A stretch of 64,000 bases of DNA, from assembly GCF_017304635.1 (NCBI RefSeq), contig NZ_JAFKMA010000001.1:682001-746000 (forward strand), written 5' to 3'. The notes under the pieces were generated by a model, which made no database searches, had not been told where the DNA came from, and saw only the letters and a list, made by a program, of their open reading frames with translations. This document shows positions 18,427 to 27,133 of the stretch, piece by piece. Both the position numbers and the translations under genes were made by a program. The stretch's first letter is position 1, and the number at the start of each line of letters is the position of its first letter. Source of the stretch: Sphingomonas sp. (GTDB taxonomy: Bacteria > Pseudomonadota > Alphaproteobacteria > Sphingomonadales > Sphingomonadaceae).

Positions 18427-19416
18427 ATGTCGACCTTCCCCGCGCTTCGCCTGCGTCGTACTCGCGCCACCGGCTGGAGCCGTCGGCTGCATGCCGAAAC
18501 CGTGTTGACGCCCGCCGACCTGATTTGGCCGCTGTTCATCGCCGAAGGGGAGGGCGTCGAGGAACCGATCGCGAGCTTGCCCGGCGTGTCGCGCTGGTCG
18601 GTCGACGGCATCGTCGCGCGCGCGAAGGAAGCACGCGATCTCGGTATTCCCTGTGTCGCGCTGTTCCCCAACACGCAGGCCGACCGCCGCAGCAATCGCG
18701 GCGAGGAAGCGCTCAACCCCGACAATCTGATGTGTCGCGCGATCCGCGCGCTGAAGGACGCGGTGCCGGAGGTCGGCGTGCTGACCGACGTCGCGCTCGA
18801 TCCCTATACCAGCCATGGCCATGACGGCCTGCTCGACGACGGCGGCTACGTGCTCAACGACGAGACGGCGGAAGTGCTGGTCGGCCAGGCGCTCAACCAG
18901 GCGGCGGCGGGGGCCGATATCATCGCGCCGAGCGACATGATGGACGGCCGTATCGGCCTGATCCGCGACGCGCTGGAGGCGGAAGGGCACGTCAATGTCC
19001 AGATCATGTCCTATGCGGCTAAGTATGCCAGCGGTTTCTACGGTCCGTTCCGCCACGCGGTCGGCAGTAGCGGCCTGCTCAAGGGCGACAAGAAGACCTA
19101 CCAGATGGATTCGGCCAATGCCGAGGAAGCGCTGCGCGAGGTCGAGCTCGATCTGGCCGAGGGCGCCGACAGCGTAATGGTCAAGCCGGGCCTGCCCTAT
19201 CTCGATATCATCTGCCGCGTGAAGGCGGCGTTCCCGGTGCCGGTCTTCGCCTATCAGGTTAGCGGCGAATATGCGATGATCGAGGCGGCGGTCGCCGTCG
19301 GCGCGGCAGACCGCGACGCGGTGGTGCTGGAAACGCTGATGGCGTTCAAGCGCGCGGGTTGCTCAGGCGTGCTGACCTACCACGCGCTCCACGCGGCGCG
19401 GCTGCTGGCGCGATGA
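18427..19416 (+). CDS. hemB: Delta-aminolevulinic acid dehydratase (porphobilinogen synthase)
   Basis: The product is 329 aa. It condenses two 5-aminolevulinate molecules to porphobilinogen in tetrapyrrole synthesis. The Schiff-base lysines are visible: K199 in SYAAKYAS and K253 in VMVKPGLPY. The DVALDPYTSHGHDG segment has Asp, Ser and His rather than the cysteine-rich zinc site, which puts it in the Mg-dependent type as expected for alphaproteobacteria. Other landmarks are FPNTQ and IIAPSDMMDGR. Its TGA overlaps the ATG of the next gene, a GNAT acetyltransferase (ATGA), so they are translationally coupled. Confidence 0.97.
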   Translation: MSTFPALRLRRTRATGWSRRLHAETVLTPADLIWPLFIAEGEGVEEPIASLPGVSRWSVDGIVARAKEARDLGIPCVALFPNTQADRRSNRGEEALNPDNLMCRAIRALKDAVPEVGVLTDVALDPYTSHGHDGLLDDGGYVLNDETAEVLVGQALNQAAAGADIIAPSDMMDGRIGLIRDALEAEGHVNVQIMSYAAKYASGFYGPFRHAVGSSGLLKGDKKTYQMDSANAEEALREVELDLAEGADSVMVKPGLPYLDIICRVKAAFPVPVFAYQVSGEYAMIEAAVAVGAADRDAVVLETLMAFKRAGCSGVLTYHALHAARLLAR

Positions 19417-19955
19417 GCGGCGTCGTAATCGAGACCGAGCGGCTGATCCTGCGTCTGCCGCGCCCGGATGATCAGGAGGCGCTGTGCCGCATGTTCGCCG
19501 ATCCGCTGGTGATGGCCGATCTCGGCCCGGTGAAGGACGAGGCCGCGACCGACGTGGCGCTGGCGAAGCATGATGCCGATCGCTGGGAAGGGTTGGGGTT
19601 TTGGGTCGTCGAGCATCGGGCGGACGGCGCCTTTCTCGGCTTTTGCGGATTGAAGCGCGGCGACGCGCACAATCCGATCGCCGGCGAAGTCGAGGCAGGC
19701 TGGATCATCGATCGGCCGCATTGGCGCAACGGCTATGCGCTGGAGGCGATGCGCGCGGCGATCGACTGGGGGTGGAGCAACACGTCGGCGGAGCGGATCG
19801 TGGCGATCACCTCCGCGGTCAACGACAAGAGCCAGCAACTGATGAGCCGGCTCGGCATGGCGCGCCTGCCCGACGGCGATTTCGAACACAGCCTGATCGC
19901 GCCGGGCAACCACCTGCGGTCGATGGTCACCTACGCGATCGACCGTCTGGCATGA
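19413..19955 (+). CDS. GNAT family N-acetyltransferase (first of a tandem pair)
   Basis: The product is 180 aa of the RimJ/RimL-like GNAT subgroup. It starts VIETERLILRLPRPDD, has LGFCGLKRGD, and a VEAGWIIDRPHWRNGYALEAM segment equivalent to the acetyl-CoA binding motif A, followed by a helix ending in LMSRLGMARL. It is expected to transfer an acetyl group to an amine of a protein, peptide or small molecule; the acceptor is not predictable. The ATG at 19413 overlaps the hemB stop by 4 nt, and the stop overlaps the ATG of the next GNAT gene. It is clearly paralogous to that gene. Confidence 0.9.
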   Translation: MSGVVIETERLILRLPRPDDQEALCRMFADPLVMADLGPVKDEAATDVALAKHDADRWEGLGFWVVEHRADGAFLGFCGLKRGDAHNPIAGEVEAGWIIDRPHWRNGYALEAMRAAIDWGWSNTSAERIVAITSAVNDKSQQLMSRLGMARLPDGDFEHSLIAPGNHLRSMVTYAIDRLA

Positions 19956-20476
19956 TCGAAACCGACCGCCTGATCCTCCGTCCCTGGCGCGAGGCGGATA
20001 TCGGGCCGTTTCATGCGATGGGGCAGGATGCGGAGGTGATGCGCTATCTCGGTCCGCCGGTGACCGAGGACGAAGCGCGGCGGACCTATGAGCGGGTGAG
20101 CGCCTGTCAGGCCGAGCACGGCATCTGCTTCTGGGCGATCGAGCGGCGCGGCGACGGCGTGTTCCTGGGGTTTTGCGGGCTCAAGCCCGGTGCGCCGGTG
20201 CTGGCCGATCCGATCGAGATCGGCTGGCGATTGCGCCGCGAGGCGTGGGGACAGGGTTATGCCCGCGAAGCAGCGGCGGCGAGCATCGCCTGGGGCTGGG
20301 CCAATCTCGACGTGCCGACGATCACGGCGATCACCGTGATCGCCAACACGCGTAGCTGGGGATTGATGGAGCGGCTCGGCATGACGCGCTATCCCGACGA
20401 GGATTTCGACCATCCGAACGTGCCCGACGGCAACCCGCTCAAGCGGCACATCCTGTACCGCATCGCACGGCCGTAA
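19952..20476 (+). CDS. GNAT family N-acetyltransferase (second of a tandem pair)
   Basis: The product is 174 aa. It starts MIETDRLILRPWREADIGP and shares with its upstream neighbour the LGFCGLKPG block, the IGWRLRREAWGQGYAREA acetyl-CoA motif, and the C-terminal LMERLGMTRYPDEDFDHP. A tandem duplication followed by divergence explains the pair. The acceptor substrate is unknown. ATGA overlap with the previous gene makes a three-gene coupled unit hemB-gnat-gnat. The gene ends 3 bp before the convergent lipoprotein gene. Confidence 0.9.
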   Translation: MIETDRLILRPWREADIGPFHAMGQDAEVMRYLGPPVTEDEARRTYERVSACQAEHGICFWAIERRGDGVFLGFCGLKPGAPVLADPIEIGWRLRREAWGQGYAREAAAASIAWGWANLDVPTITAITVIANTRSWGLMERLGMTRYPDEDFDHPNVPDGNPLKRHILYRIARP

Positions 20477-20479
20477 CGC

Positions 20480-20974
20480 TCACTTCTCGCCGAGCGCCGC
20501 CTTGATCGCGGCGATCCGCGCCGATTGCGCATCGAGTTCGGTCTGCGTCGTCGCCTGTGCGGCATCGAGCGTGGGGTAGGGCGGGTCGCCCGCCTGCGCG
20601 CGGTCGGTCGCCATCCGCTCGTAATCGCTGGCGAGGCCGAGCAGATCGCCATGCAACGCGTCGAGCTCCGCCAGCCCGGCCTGCGCGTTCAGCCACGCGT
20701 CACTGCCCTGTTCGATCGCGCCCCGTGCCTTGGTCGCATTATCGGCCTTGGTCGCGGCGGCGTCGAAGTCGCGTTTGTTCGTCGCCGCGGTCGCCGCCAT
20801 AGTCGCCAGCTTCGCGTCGAGCGTCGCGTCGGGCGTCGCGGCGACCGGTGTCGTCACCGGCTCCTCGTCGGAGCGCAGTTCGACCGGGCGAACCGCCAGT
20901 GACGGATATTTCGACGTCTCCTGCGCGCAGGCAGAGGTGGCGAGCAACAGGGCGAGCGCGAGCGGGCGGTTCAT
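20480..20974 (-). CDS. Hypothetical lipoprotein or secreted coiled-coil protein
   Basis: The product is 164 aa. The N-terminus MNRPLALALLLATSACAQ looks like a lipoprotein signal ending in SAC, although the -3 residue is Thr rather than the usual Leu. The remainder is Ala-, Asp- and Thr-rich and strongly helical, with segments such as LDAKLATMAATAATNKRDFD and a C-terminal TELDAQSARIAAIKAAL that could form a coiled coil. I recognise no domain. The ATG at 20974 was chosen because it gives the signal sequence. Function unknown; an envelope location is inferred. Confidence 0.7.
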   Translation of the reverse strand: MNRPLALALLLATSACAQETSKYPSLAVRPVELRSDEEPVTTPVAATPDATLDAKLATMAATAATNKRDFDAAATKADNATKARGAIEQGSDAWLNAQAGLAELDALHGDLLGLASDYERMATDRAQAGDPPYPTLDAAQATTQTELDAQSARIAAIKAALGEK

Positions 20975-21058
20975 GGCTCTTCGTCTAGGGTGGCGAATTG
21001 TGTCACGCAACGCACTTGCGCTCGCCGGATCACCTCTCTAAGGGACGCGCTCCAATGC

Positions 21059-21135
21059 GCGCCCGTAGCTCAGCTGGATAGAGCATCAGACTACGAATCT
21101 GAGGGTCGGACGTTCGAATCGTTCCGGGCGCGCCA
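21059..21135 (+). tRNA. tRNA-Arg (ACG)
   Basis: A 77-nt tRNA with acceptor stem GCGCCCG/CGGGCGC, D-loop AGCTGGATAG, anticodon loop CTACGAA (anticodon ACG, whose A34 is normally modified to inosine), T-loop GTTCGAATC and encoded GCCA end. It stands alone upstream of rpiA; the two are co-directional and 26 bp apart. Confidence 0.97.
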
Positions 21136-21161
21136 CTTTTCCCCAATGCGGAATTCGCATC

Positions 21162-21842
21162 ATGCAGGACGACGACAAGTGGATCGCGGCGGAAGCGGCG
21201 GTCGGCGAGATCGTCGACGGCATGGCGGTCGGCATCGGTACCGGCACGACGGTCGCCTTCGCGATCGCGGCGATCGGCCGGCGGATCGGCGAATGGCCGG
21301 CCGTGCGCTTCTTTGCGACTTCGCAGGCGACAGTGCGAGCGGCGCGGGCGGTAGGAATCGCGATCGCCAGCTTCGCCGACGAATCGCGGCTCGACCTGGC
21401 GATCGACGGGGTGGACGAAATCGATCCGGCATTCCGTGCGATCAAGGGCGGCGGCGGTGCCCTGCTGCGCGAGAAGATCGTCGCGAGCGCCGCGCAACGG
21501 ATGGTCGCGATCGCCGACGGGTCGAAGCGAGTCGCGGTGCTGGGCAAGGCGCCAGTCCCGGTCGAGGTGCTGCCGTTCGCGCGGTCGTTCGTCGCGGCCG
21601 AGGTCGAGCGGCTCGGCGGCGAGCCGACCTTACGAATGGGCCGCGACATCGCGTATCGCACCAACCAGGGCAATCTGATCCTCGACTGCCGTTTCGCCGA
21701 ACTGCCCGATCCGGAACGGCTGGCGGTCGCGCTGCAGGCGATCCCCGGGCTCCTCGGCCACGGTCTGTTCCTCGATCAGATCGACGCCGCCTATGTTGCC
21801 ACGGACGGGATCGTTACGAAATTGCAACGCCCCGCCGTCTGA
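21162..21842 (+). CDS. rpiA: Ribose-5-phosphate isomerase A
   Basis: The product is 226 aa. It interconverts ribose-5-phosphate and ribulose-5-phosphate. The diagnostic motifs are present: GIGTGTTVAF, the DLAIDGVDEIDP catalytic loop, IKGGGGALLREKIVA and IADGSKRV. It is the first member of a pentose-phosphate block (rpiA, tkt, tal, gnd) on the plus strand. The ATG at 21162 lies directly downstream of tRNA-Arg. About 85 bp separate it from tkt, including a GGGAG ribosome-binding site for the latter. Confidence 0.95.
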   Translation: MQDDDKWIAAEAAVGEIVDGMAVGIGTGTTVAFAIAAIGRRIGEWPAVRFFATSQATVRAARAVGIAIASFADESRLDLAIDGVDEIDPAFRAIKGGGGALLREKIVASAAQRMVAIADGSKRVAVLGKAPVPVEVLPFARSFVAAEVERLGGEPTLRMGRDIAYRTNQGNLILDCRFAELPDPERLAVALQAIPGLLGHGLFLDQIDAAYVATDGIVTKLQRPAV

Positions 21843-21927
21843 GGGTGGAAAGCGTCGGACGCCGGTCATATAGGCTGGCCGCAACCTCCAGGCCCGAGCG
21901 GCGTTTCCCTGATCAGCGGGAGCTACC

Positions 21928-24009
21928 ATGTCCGATACCGATACCCAGCAGCGCGACGTCGACCAGCTGAAGGAAGACGGCTCGATCGAGCGTCTCACGA
22001 TTGACACTATCCGCACGCTATCGATGGACGCGGTGCAGAAGGCCAATTCGGGGCACCCCGGCACGCCGATGGCGCTGGCGCCGGTCGGCTACACGCTCTG
22101 GTCGCAGTTCCTGCGCTACGATCCGTCGAAGCCGGACTGGCCCAATCGCGACCGCTTCGTGCTGTCGGTCGGGCATGCGTCGATGCTGCTCTATTCGCTG
22201 CTGCATCTGGCGGGGGTCGAAGAGATCGACAAGGACGGCAGGAAGACCGGCAAGGCAGCCGTCAGCCTCCAGGATATCGAGGATTTCCGCCAGCTCGGGT
22301 CGAAGACGCCGGGCCATCCCGAATATCGCCACACGACGGGCGTCGAGACCACGACCGGCCCGCTGGGCCAGGGGTGCGGCAATTCGGTCGGGATGGCGAT
22401 CGCCGAGCGCTGGCTCGCCGCGCGCTACAACAAGCCGGACTTCGACCTGTTCGACCACGACGTCTACGCGCTGTGCGGCGACGGCGACATGATGGAGGGC
22501 GTGTCGGCCGAGGCCGCCTCGATCGCCGGCCACCTGAAGCTCAGCAACCTGTGCTGGATCTACGACAGCAACCACATCTCGATCGAGGGTTCGACCGCGC
22601 TCGCGTTCGACGAGGATGTCGGCAAGCGCTTCGAGGCCTATGGCTGGAACGTCATCCATGTGAACGACGCCAATGACTGCGAGGCGATGGCGCAGGCGTT
22701 GGCGGCGTTCCGCAAGACCGACGACCGCCCGACCTTCATCGTCGTGCACTCGATCATCGGCTGGGGGTCGCCGCGCGCCGGCAGCGAGAAGGCCCATGGC
22801 GAGGCGCTGGGCGAAGAGAACGTCAAGTTGACCAAGCAGGCCTATGGCTGGCCCGACGACAAGAGTTTCTACGTGCCCGACGGCGTGGTCGAGCATTTCC
22901 ACGGCGCCGTCGCCGATCGCGGCACGGCGTTGCGCGAGCAATGGGACAGGAACCTCGCCGGCTATCGCGACACCTGGCCCGATCTCGCCAAGGAGCTCGA
23001 TCTGGTCATCGCCGACCAGCTGCCCGAGGGCTGGGACGCCGACATCCCGACCTTTGACGCGGACGCGAAGGGGATCGCCAGCCGCGATGCCGGGGGCAAG
23101 GTGCTCAACGCGATCGTCAAGAACGTGCCGTGGCTGATCGGCGGCGCGGCCGACCTCGCGCCCTCGACCAAGACCGACATCAAGAATGCCGAATCGTTCG
23201 AGGCGGGGAATTACGCCGGCGCCAACTTCCACTTCGGCGTGCGCGAGCATGGCATGGGCGCGATCGTCAACGGCATGGCGCTGTCGCACCTGCGCTCCTA
23301 CGGTTCCACCTTCCTCGTCTTCCTCGATTACATGCGCGCGCCGGTTCGGTTGTCGGCGATCATGGAGATCGGTGCGACGTGGGTTTACACGCACGATTCG
23401 ATCGGCGTCGGCGAGGATGGCCCGACGCACCAGCCGATCGAGCATCTCGCGACACTCCGCGCGATCCCCGGTCTCGACACGATCCGGCCGTGCGATGCCA
23501 ATGAGGTGGCCGCGGCGTGGCGCGCGATCGTCAGCGACAGCAACCATCCGACCGCGCTGATCCTGTCGCGCCAGGCGCTGCCGACGCTCGACCGCAGCAA
23601 GTATGCGAGCGCCGAGGGGCTGGCGAAGGGGGGCTACGTGCTCGCCGACAGCGACGATCCGCAGGTCATCCTGATCGCGACCGGCTCCGAAGTATCGCTC
23701 GCGATCGCGGCGTACGAGCAGCTGAAGGGCGACGGCATCGCCGCGCGCGTCGTGTCGATGCCGAGCTGGTTCCGCTACGAGAAGCAATCGGACGCCTACA
23801 AGGAAAGCGTGCTGCCCAAGCACGTCACCGCGCGGCTGGCGATCGAGATGGCGGGCGAGATCGGCTGGGATCGCTATGTCGGGCTGGAAGGCAGGACGAT
23901 CACCATGTCGACTTTCGGCGCCTCGGCCCCGCTCGCCAAGTTGCAGGACAAGTTCGGCTTTACGGTCGAGCATGTCGCCAAGGTGGCGAAGGAACTGGCG
24001 GCGCAATAG
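21928..24009 (+). CDS. tkt: Transketolase
   Basis: The product is 693 aa. It transfers two-carbon ketol units between sugar phosphates with thiamine diphosphate. The N-terminal domain has KANSGHPGTPM, the TPP-binding GDGDMMEGVS ending in YDSNHISIEG, and GWGSPRAGSEKAHGE. The middle domain has GGAADLAPSTKT, FHFGVREHGMG, and THDSIGVGEDGPTHQPIEH. Length and all TPP motifs are normal. It is followed by a perfect stem-loop and then tal, so processing or attenuation between the two is possible. Confidence 0.97.
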   Translation: MSDTDTQQRDVDQLKEDGSIERLTIDTIRTLSMDAVQKANSGHPGTPMALAPVGYTLWSQFLRYDPSKPDWPNRDRFVLSVGHASMLLYSLLHLAGVEEIDKDGRKTGKAAVSLQDIEDFRQLGSKTPGHPEYRHTTGVETTTGPLGQGCGNSVGMAIAERWLAARYNKPDFDLFDHDVYALCGDGDMMEGVSAEAASIAGHLKLSNLCWIYDSNHISIEGSTALAFDEDVGKRFEAYGWNVIHVNDANDCEAMAQALAAFRKTDDRPTFIVVHSIIGWGSPRAGSEKAHGEALGEENVKLTKQAYGWPDDKSFYVPDGVVEHFHGAVADRGTALREQWDRNLAGYRDTWPDLAKELDLVIADQLPEGWDADIPTFDADAKGIASRDAGGKVLNAIVKNVPWLIGGAADLAPSTKTDIKNAESFEAGNYAGANFHFGVREHGMGAIVNGMALSHLRSYGSTFLVFLDYMRAPVRLSAIMEIGATWVYTHDSIGVGEDGPTHQPIEHLATLRAIPGLDTIRPCDANEVAAAWRAIVSDSNHPTALILSRQALPTLDRSKYASAEGLAKGGYVLADSDDPQVILIATGSEVSLAIAAYEQLKGDGIAARVVSMPSWFRYEKQSDAYKESVLPKHVTARLAIEMAGEIGWDRYVGLEGRTITMSTFGASAPLAKLQDKFGFTVEHVAKVAKELAAQ

Positions 24010-24012
24010 GCC

Positions 24013-24077
24013 GTCGCCCCGGCGGAGGCCGGGGCCGACGGATTGTCATAAGCGGCCCCGGCCTCCGCCGGGGCGAC
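24013..24077. repeat. Perfect 24-bp inverted repeat between tkt and tal
   Basis: Arms at 24013-24036 and 24054-24077 are perfect reverse complements, separated by 17 nt. Each arm contains the CCCCGGC-GGAGG-CCGGGG core found elsewhere in this window as CCCCGGC-GAAGG-CCGGGG. Being only 12 bp before the tal start, it would form a very stable hairpin in a tkt-tal transcript. Confidence 0.9.
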
Positions 24078-24089
24078 GAAGAGGAAGAT

Positions 24090-25202
24090 ATGGGACGGCT
24101 CAACGACCTCGAGGCGCTCGGCCAGGCGATCTGGCTCGATTTCATCGACCGCAAGCTGCTCGCCGAGGGCGGGTTGCAGAAGCTGGTCGACGAGGACGGC
24201 GTGACCGGCGTCACCTCCAACCCGTCGATCTTCCAGAAGGCGATGGGCGAGGGCGACGCCTATGACGACGAGCTGGCCCGATATGATGCCACGCATCCGG
24301 ACGCGTCCGCGATGGCGCGGTACGAGCATCTCGCCGTTCGCGACATCCAGCAGGCCGCCGACGTGCTGCGCCCGGTCTACGACCGGCTCGACGCGAAGGA
24401 CGGTTACGTCAGCATGGAAGTGTCACCCTACCTCGCCAACGACACCGACGAGACGGCGGCGGAGGCGGAGCGGCTGTGGCATGCGGTCGATCGCCCCAAT
24501 CTGATGATAAAGATTCCCGGCACGCCCGCCGGCGTCCCCGCGATCGCAGCGACGATCGACAAGGGCATCAACGTCAACGTGACCCTGCTGTTCGGGATCG
24601 AGGCGTACAAGGCGGTCGCGATGGCCTATGTCGAGGGGCTGGAGAAGCGCGCCGCGCGCGGCGAGCCGATCGACCGGATCGCGTCGGTCGCGAGCTTCTT
24701 CGTCAGCCGGATCGACACCAAGATCGACGACGCGATCGATGCCGGCACCGGCGGCGAGGCGGCGAAGGCGCTCGCCGGCAAGGTCGCGATCGCGAACGCC
24801 AAGATGGCCTATCAATGGTATCTGGAGTTCGTCGCGTCCGACCGCTGGCAGCAGCTGGCGGCGAAGGGCGCGATGCCGCAGCGGCTGCTCTGGGCGTCGA
24901 CCGGCACCAAGAACGCGGCCTATTCGGACGTGCTCTATCTCGACACGCTGATCGGCAAGGACACGGTCAACACCGTGCCGCCCAAGACGCTCGACGCGTA
25001 TCGCGACCACGGCACGGCGGCAGAGACGCTGACGCAGGACGTGGACGAAGCGCGCAACGTGTTGGCGGAAACCGAACGGCTCGGGCTCGATCTGGACGGC
25101 GTGACCGACACGTTGGTCGAGGAAGGCGTCGCCTCCTTCTCCAAGGCGTTCGACGAACTGCTCGGCTCGATCGCGGCCAAGCATCCGGCTGCTGCAACCT
25201 AA
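24090..25202 (+). CDS. tal: Transaldolase
   Basis: The product is 370 aa, the length of the class that is annotated as tal in cyanobacteria and alphaproteobacteria. It moves a dihydroxyacetone unit between sedoheptulose-7-phosphate and glyceraldehyde-3-phosphate. It shows [13 protein letters not shown] near the N-terminus, the Schiff-base lysine K141 in [11 protein letters not shown], and NVNVTLLFG. The ATG at 24090 is preceded by GAGGAAG as ribosome-binding site, just after the palindromic repeat. It is shorter than the tal-pgi fusion known in some relatives; no pgi domain follows. Confidence 0.96.
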   Translation: MGRLNDLEALGQAIWLDFIDRKLLAEGGLQKLVDEDGVTGVTSNPSIFQKAMGEGDAYDDELARYDATHPDASAMARYEHLAVRDIQQAADVLRPVYDRLDAKDGYVSMEVSPYLANDTDETAAEAERLWHAVDRPNLMIKIPGTPAGVPAIAATIDKGINVNVTLLFGIEAYKAVAMAYVEGLEKRAARGEPIDRIASVASFFVSRIDTKIDDAIDAGTGGEAAKALAGKVAIANAKMAYQWYLEFVASDRWQQLAAKGAMPQRLLWASTGTKNAAYSDVLYLDTLIGKDTVNTVPPKTLDAYRDHGTAAETLTQDVDEARNVLAETERLGLDLDGVTDTLVEEGVASFSKAFDELLGSIAAKHPAAAT

Positions 25203-25262
25203 ATCAGCTTTCCTCCGTTCGTGCCGGGCCTGGCGAAGCACAAGCATATTCACTGCCCTTTC

Positions 25263-25281
25263 CCCGGACGCGATCCGGGGT
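25263..25281. repeat. Short GC-rich hairpin between tal and gnd
   Basis: A CCCCGGA / TCCGGGG inverted repeat with a short loop (ACGCGA centre) lies about 30 bp before the gnd start. It looks like a minimal member of the dispersed CCCCGGN repeats. Confidence 0.6.
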
Positions 25282-25312
25282 CGGGGCGAACGGTTGGAAG
25301 GGTTGCGACGAC

Positions 25313-26299
25313 ATGAAGATCGGCATCATCGGCCTCGGCCGGATGGGCGGCAATATCGCGCGGCGGCTGATGCGCGGCGGCCATATTGTGGTCGGCTATG
25401 ACCGCGGGCAGCAGGCGGTGGACGACGTCGTCAAGGACGGCATGATCGCGGCGACCGGGCTGGAGGACATGTCAGCGAAGCTCGACACGCCTGCCATCTA
25501 CTGGGTGATGCTGCCCGCCGGCGACCCGACCGACCAGACGATCCAGGCGCTCTGCCAGCACGCGCGGCCGGGCGACGTCATTATCGACGGCGGCAACACC
25601 TTCTACCGCGACGACATCCGCCGCGCGAAGGACCTGACCGAAAAGGGCATCAGCTATATCGACGTCGGCACCTCGGGCGGCGTGTGGGGGCTGGAGCGCG
25701 GCTATTGCATGATGATCGGCGGGCCGAAGGACGCGGTTGACGCGCTCGACCCGATCTTCGAGACGCTGGCGCCCGGGCTCGGCACGATCCCGCGCACGCC
25801 GGGCCGGATGGCGCAGGAGGGCGAGGATCCGCGCGCCGAAAAGGGCTATATCCATACCGGTCCTGCCGGCTCCGGGCATTTCGTCAAGATGGTGCACAAC
25901 GGCATCGAATACGGCCTGATGCAGGCCTATGCTGAAGGCTTCGACGTGCTGAAGGGCAAGAATTCGGACAAATTGTCCGAAGACGAGCGCTTCGACCTCA
26001 ACCTGACCGACATCGCCGAAGTGTGGCGGCGTGGATCGGTGATCTCGTCCTGGTTGCTCGACTTGTGCGCGCAGCAGCTGGCGAAGGACATGGACCTGTC
26101 CAAGTTCACCGGCAGCGTCGCCGATTCGGGCGAGGGGCATTGGACGATCGAGGCAGCGATGGAGGAAGCGGTGCCGGCGCACGTGCTGACCGCCGCTTTG
26201 TTCGCGCGATATCGCAGCCGGGTCGAGCATACGTTCGGCGACAAATTGCTGTCGGCGATGCGGTTCGGGTTCGGCGGGCATGTCGAGATGCCGCAATGA
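25313..26299 (+). CDS. gnd: 6-phosphogluconate dehydrogenase, decarboxylating, short (GntZ/YqeC) form
   Basis: The product is 328 aa, much shorter than the ~470-aa E. coli Gnd, and belongs to the short GntZ/YqeC class. It oxidises and decarboxylates 6-phosphogluconate to ribulose-5-phosphate. The N-terminal Rossmann fold is [19 protein letters not shown] after the second strand would favour NAD+ over NADP+ by analogy with this class, an inference. [22 protein letters not shown] and the catalytic [14 protein letters not shown] follow. The ATG at 25313 begins MKIGIIGLG. It completes the pentose-phosphate block. Confidence 0.95.
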   Translation: MKIGIIGLGRMGGNIARRLMRGGHIVVGYDRGQQAVDDVVKDGMIAATGLEDMSAKLDTPAIYWVMLPAGDPTDQTIQALCQHARPGDVIIDGGNTFYRDDIRRAKDLTEKGISYIDVGTSGGVWGLERGYCMMIGGPKDAVDALDPIFETLAPGLGTIPRTPGRMAQEGEDPRAEKGYIHTGPAGSGHFVKMVHNGIEYGLMQAYAEGFDVLKGKNSDKLSEDERFDLNLTDIAEVWRRGSVISSWLLDLCAQQLAKDMDLSKFTGSVADSGEGHWTIEAAMEEAVPAHVLTAALFARYRSRVEHTFGDKLLSAMRFGFGGHVEMPQ

Positions 26300-26323
26300 G
26301 GGCGTCGCAATGAGGGCGGCACG

Positions 26324-27133
26324 ATGACGATCCGGCTGGTCGTGTCGGACGTCGACGGCACGCTGGTGCGCAAGGACAAGTCGTTGAGCCCGCAGACCAT
26401 CGCGGCGGTGCATCGGCTGCGCGCGGCGAACGTGCCGTTCACGCTCATCAGCGCGCGACCGGCGTCGGGCGTGCTGCCGCTGGTCGCGCCGCTCAGCATC
26501 GACCTGCCGCTCGCCGCGTTCAACGGCGGCGTGCTGTTCCGTCCCGACGGCAGCGAGATCGCGTCGCATCCGATCGAGCGCGCGGTGGTCGAGGGCATGT
26601 TCGCGCTGGCGGACGGCGTTGCGGTCGATCGCTGGGTGTTCGCCGACGGGCAATGGTTCGCCTCGACCGACCAGGGCGACCATGTCGCGCATGAGCGGAT
26701 CGCGTCCAACCAGGCGCCGGTCGTGCGCCGGGACTTCACCGACCTCTACGACCGCGCCGACAAGATCACCTTCGTCAGCGACGATCGCCCGCTGCTCCGC
26801 GATCTCGCCGAGCGCGCCGGGGCGGCGTATGGCGACCGCGCGACGATCGCGCAGAGCCAGGTCTATTATCTCGACGTGACCGGCAAAGCGGCCAACAAGG
26901 GCGATGGCGTCGCCGCGTTGGCCGACCTGCTCGGCATCGCGCTCGCCGACACGGTCGTGCTCGGCGACATGGACAATGATCTGCCGATGTTCGCCCGCGC
27001 CGGCCTCGCCGTCGCGATGGGGCAGGCGCCCGACGCGGTAAAGGCCAAGGCCGATTTCGTCTCCAGCAGCAACGACGAGGACGGCGTGGCGCGCGCCATC
27101 GACACCTACATCCTGCCGAAAGTGACCCCATGA
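26324..27133 (+). CDS. Cof-type HAD-IIB sugar-phosphatase-like hydrolase
   Basis: The product is 269 aa. HAD motif I is VSDVDGTLV (nucleophile Asp and general acid Asp), motif II is the TLISARP serine region, motif III is the lysine of KAANKGDGVAAL, and motif IV is VVLGDMDNDLPMF. The IIB-type cap lies between motifs II and III. Such enzymes dephosphorylate sugar phosphates or cofactors such as FMN; substrate unknown. Its TGA overlaps the ATG of the next HAD gene by 4 nt, so the pair is co-translated downstream of gnd. Confidence 0.9.
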   Translation: MTIRLVVSDVDGTLVRKDKSLSPQTIAAVHRLRAANVPFTLISARPASGVLPLVAPLSIDLPLAAFNGGVLFRPDGSEIASHPIERAVVEGMFALADGVAVDRWVFADGQWFASTDQGDHVAHERIASNQAPVVRRDFTDLYDRADKITFVSDDRPLLRDLAERAGAAYGDRATIAQSQVYYLDVTGKAANKGDGVAALADLLGIALADTVVLGDMDNDLPMFARAGLAVAMGQAPDAVKAKADFVSSSNDEDGVARAIDTYILPKVTP

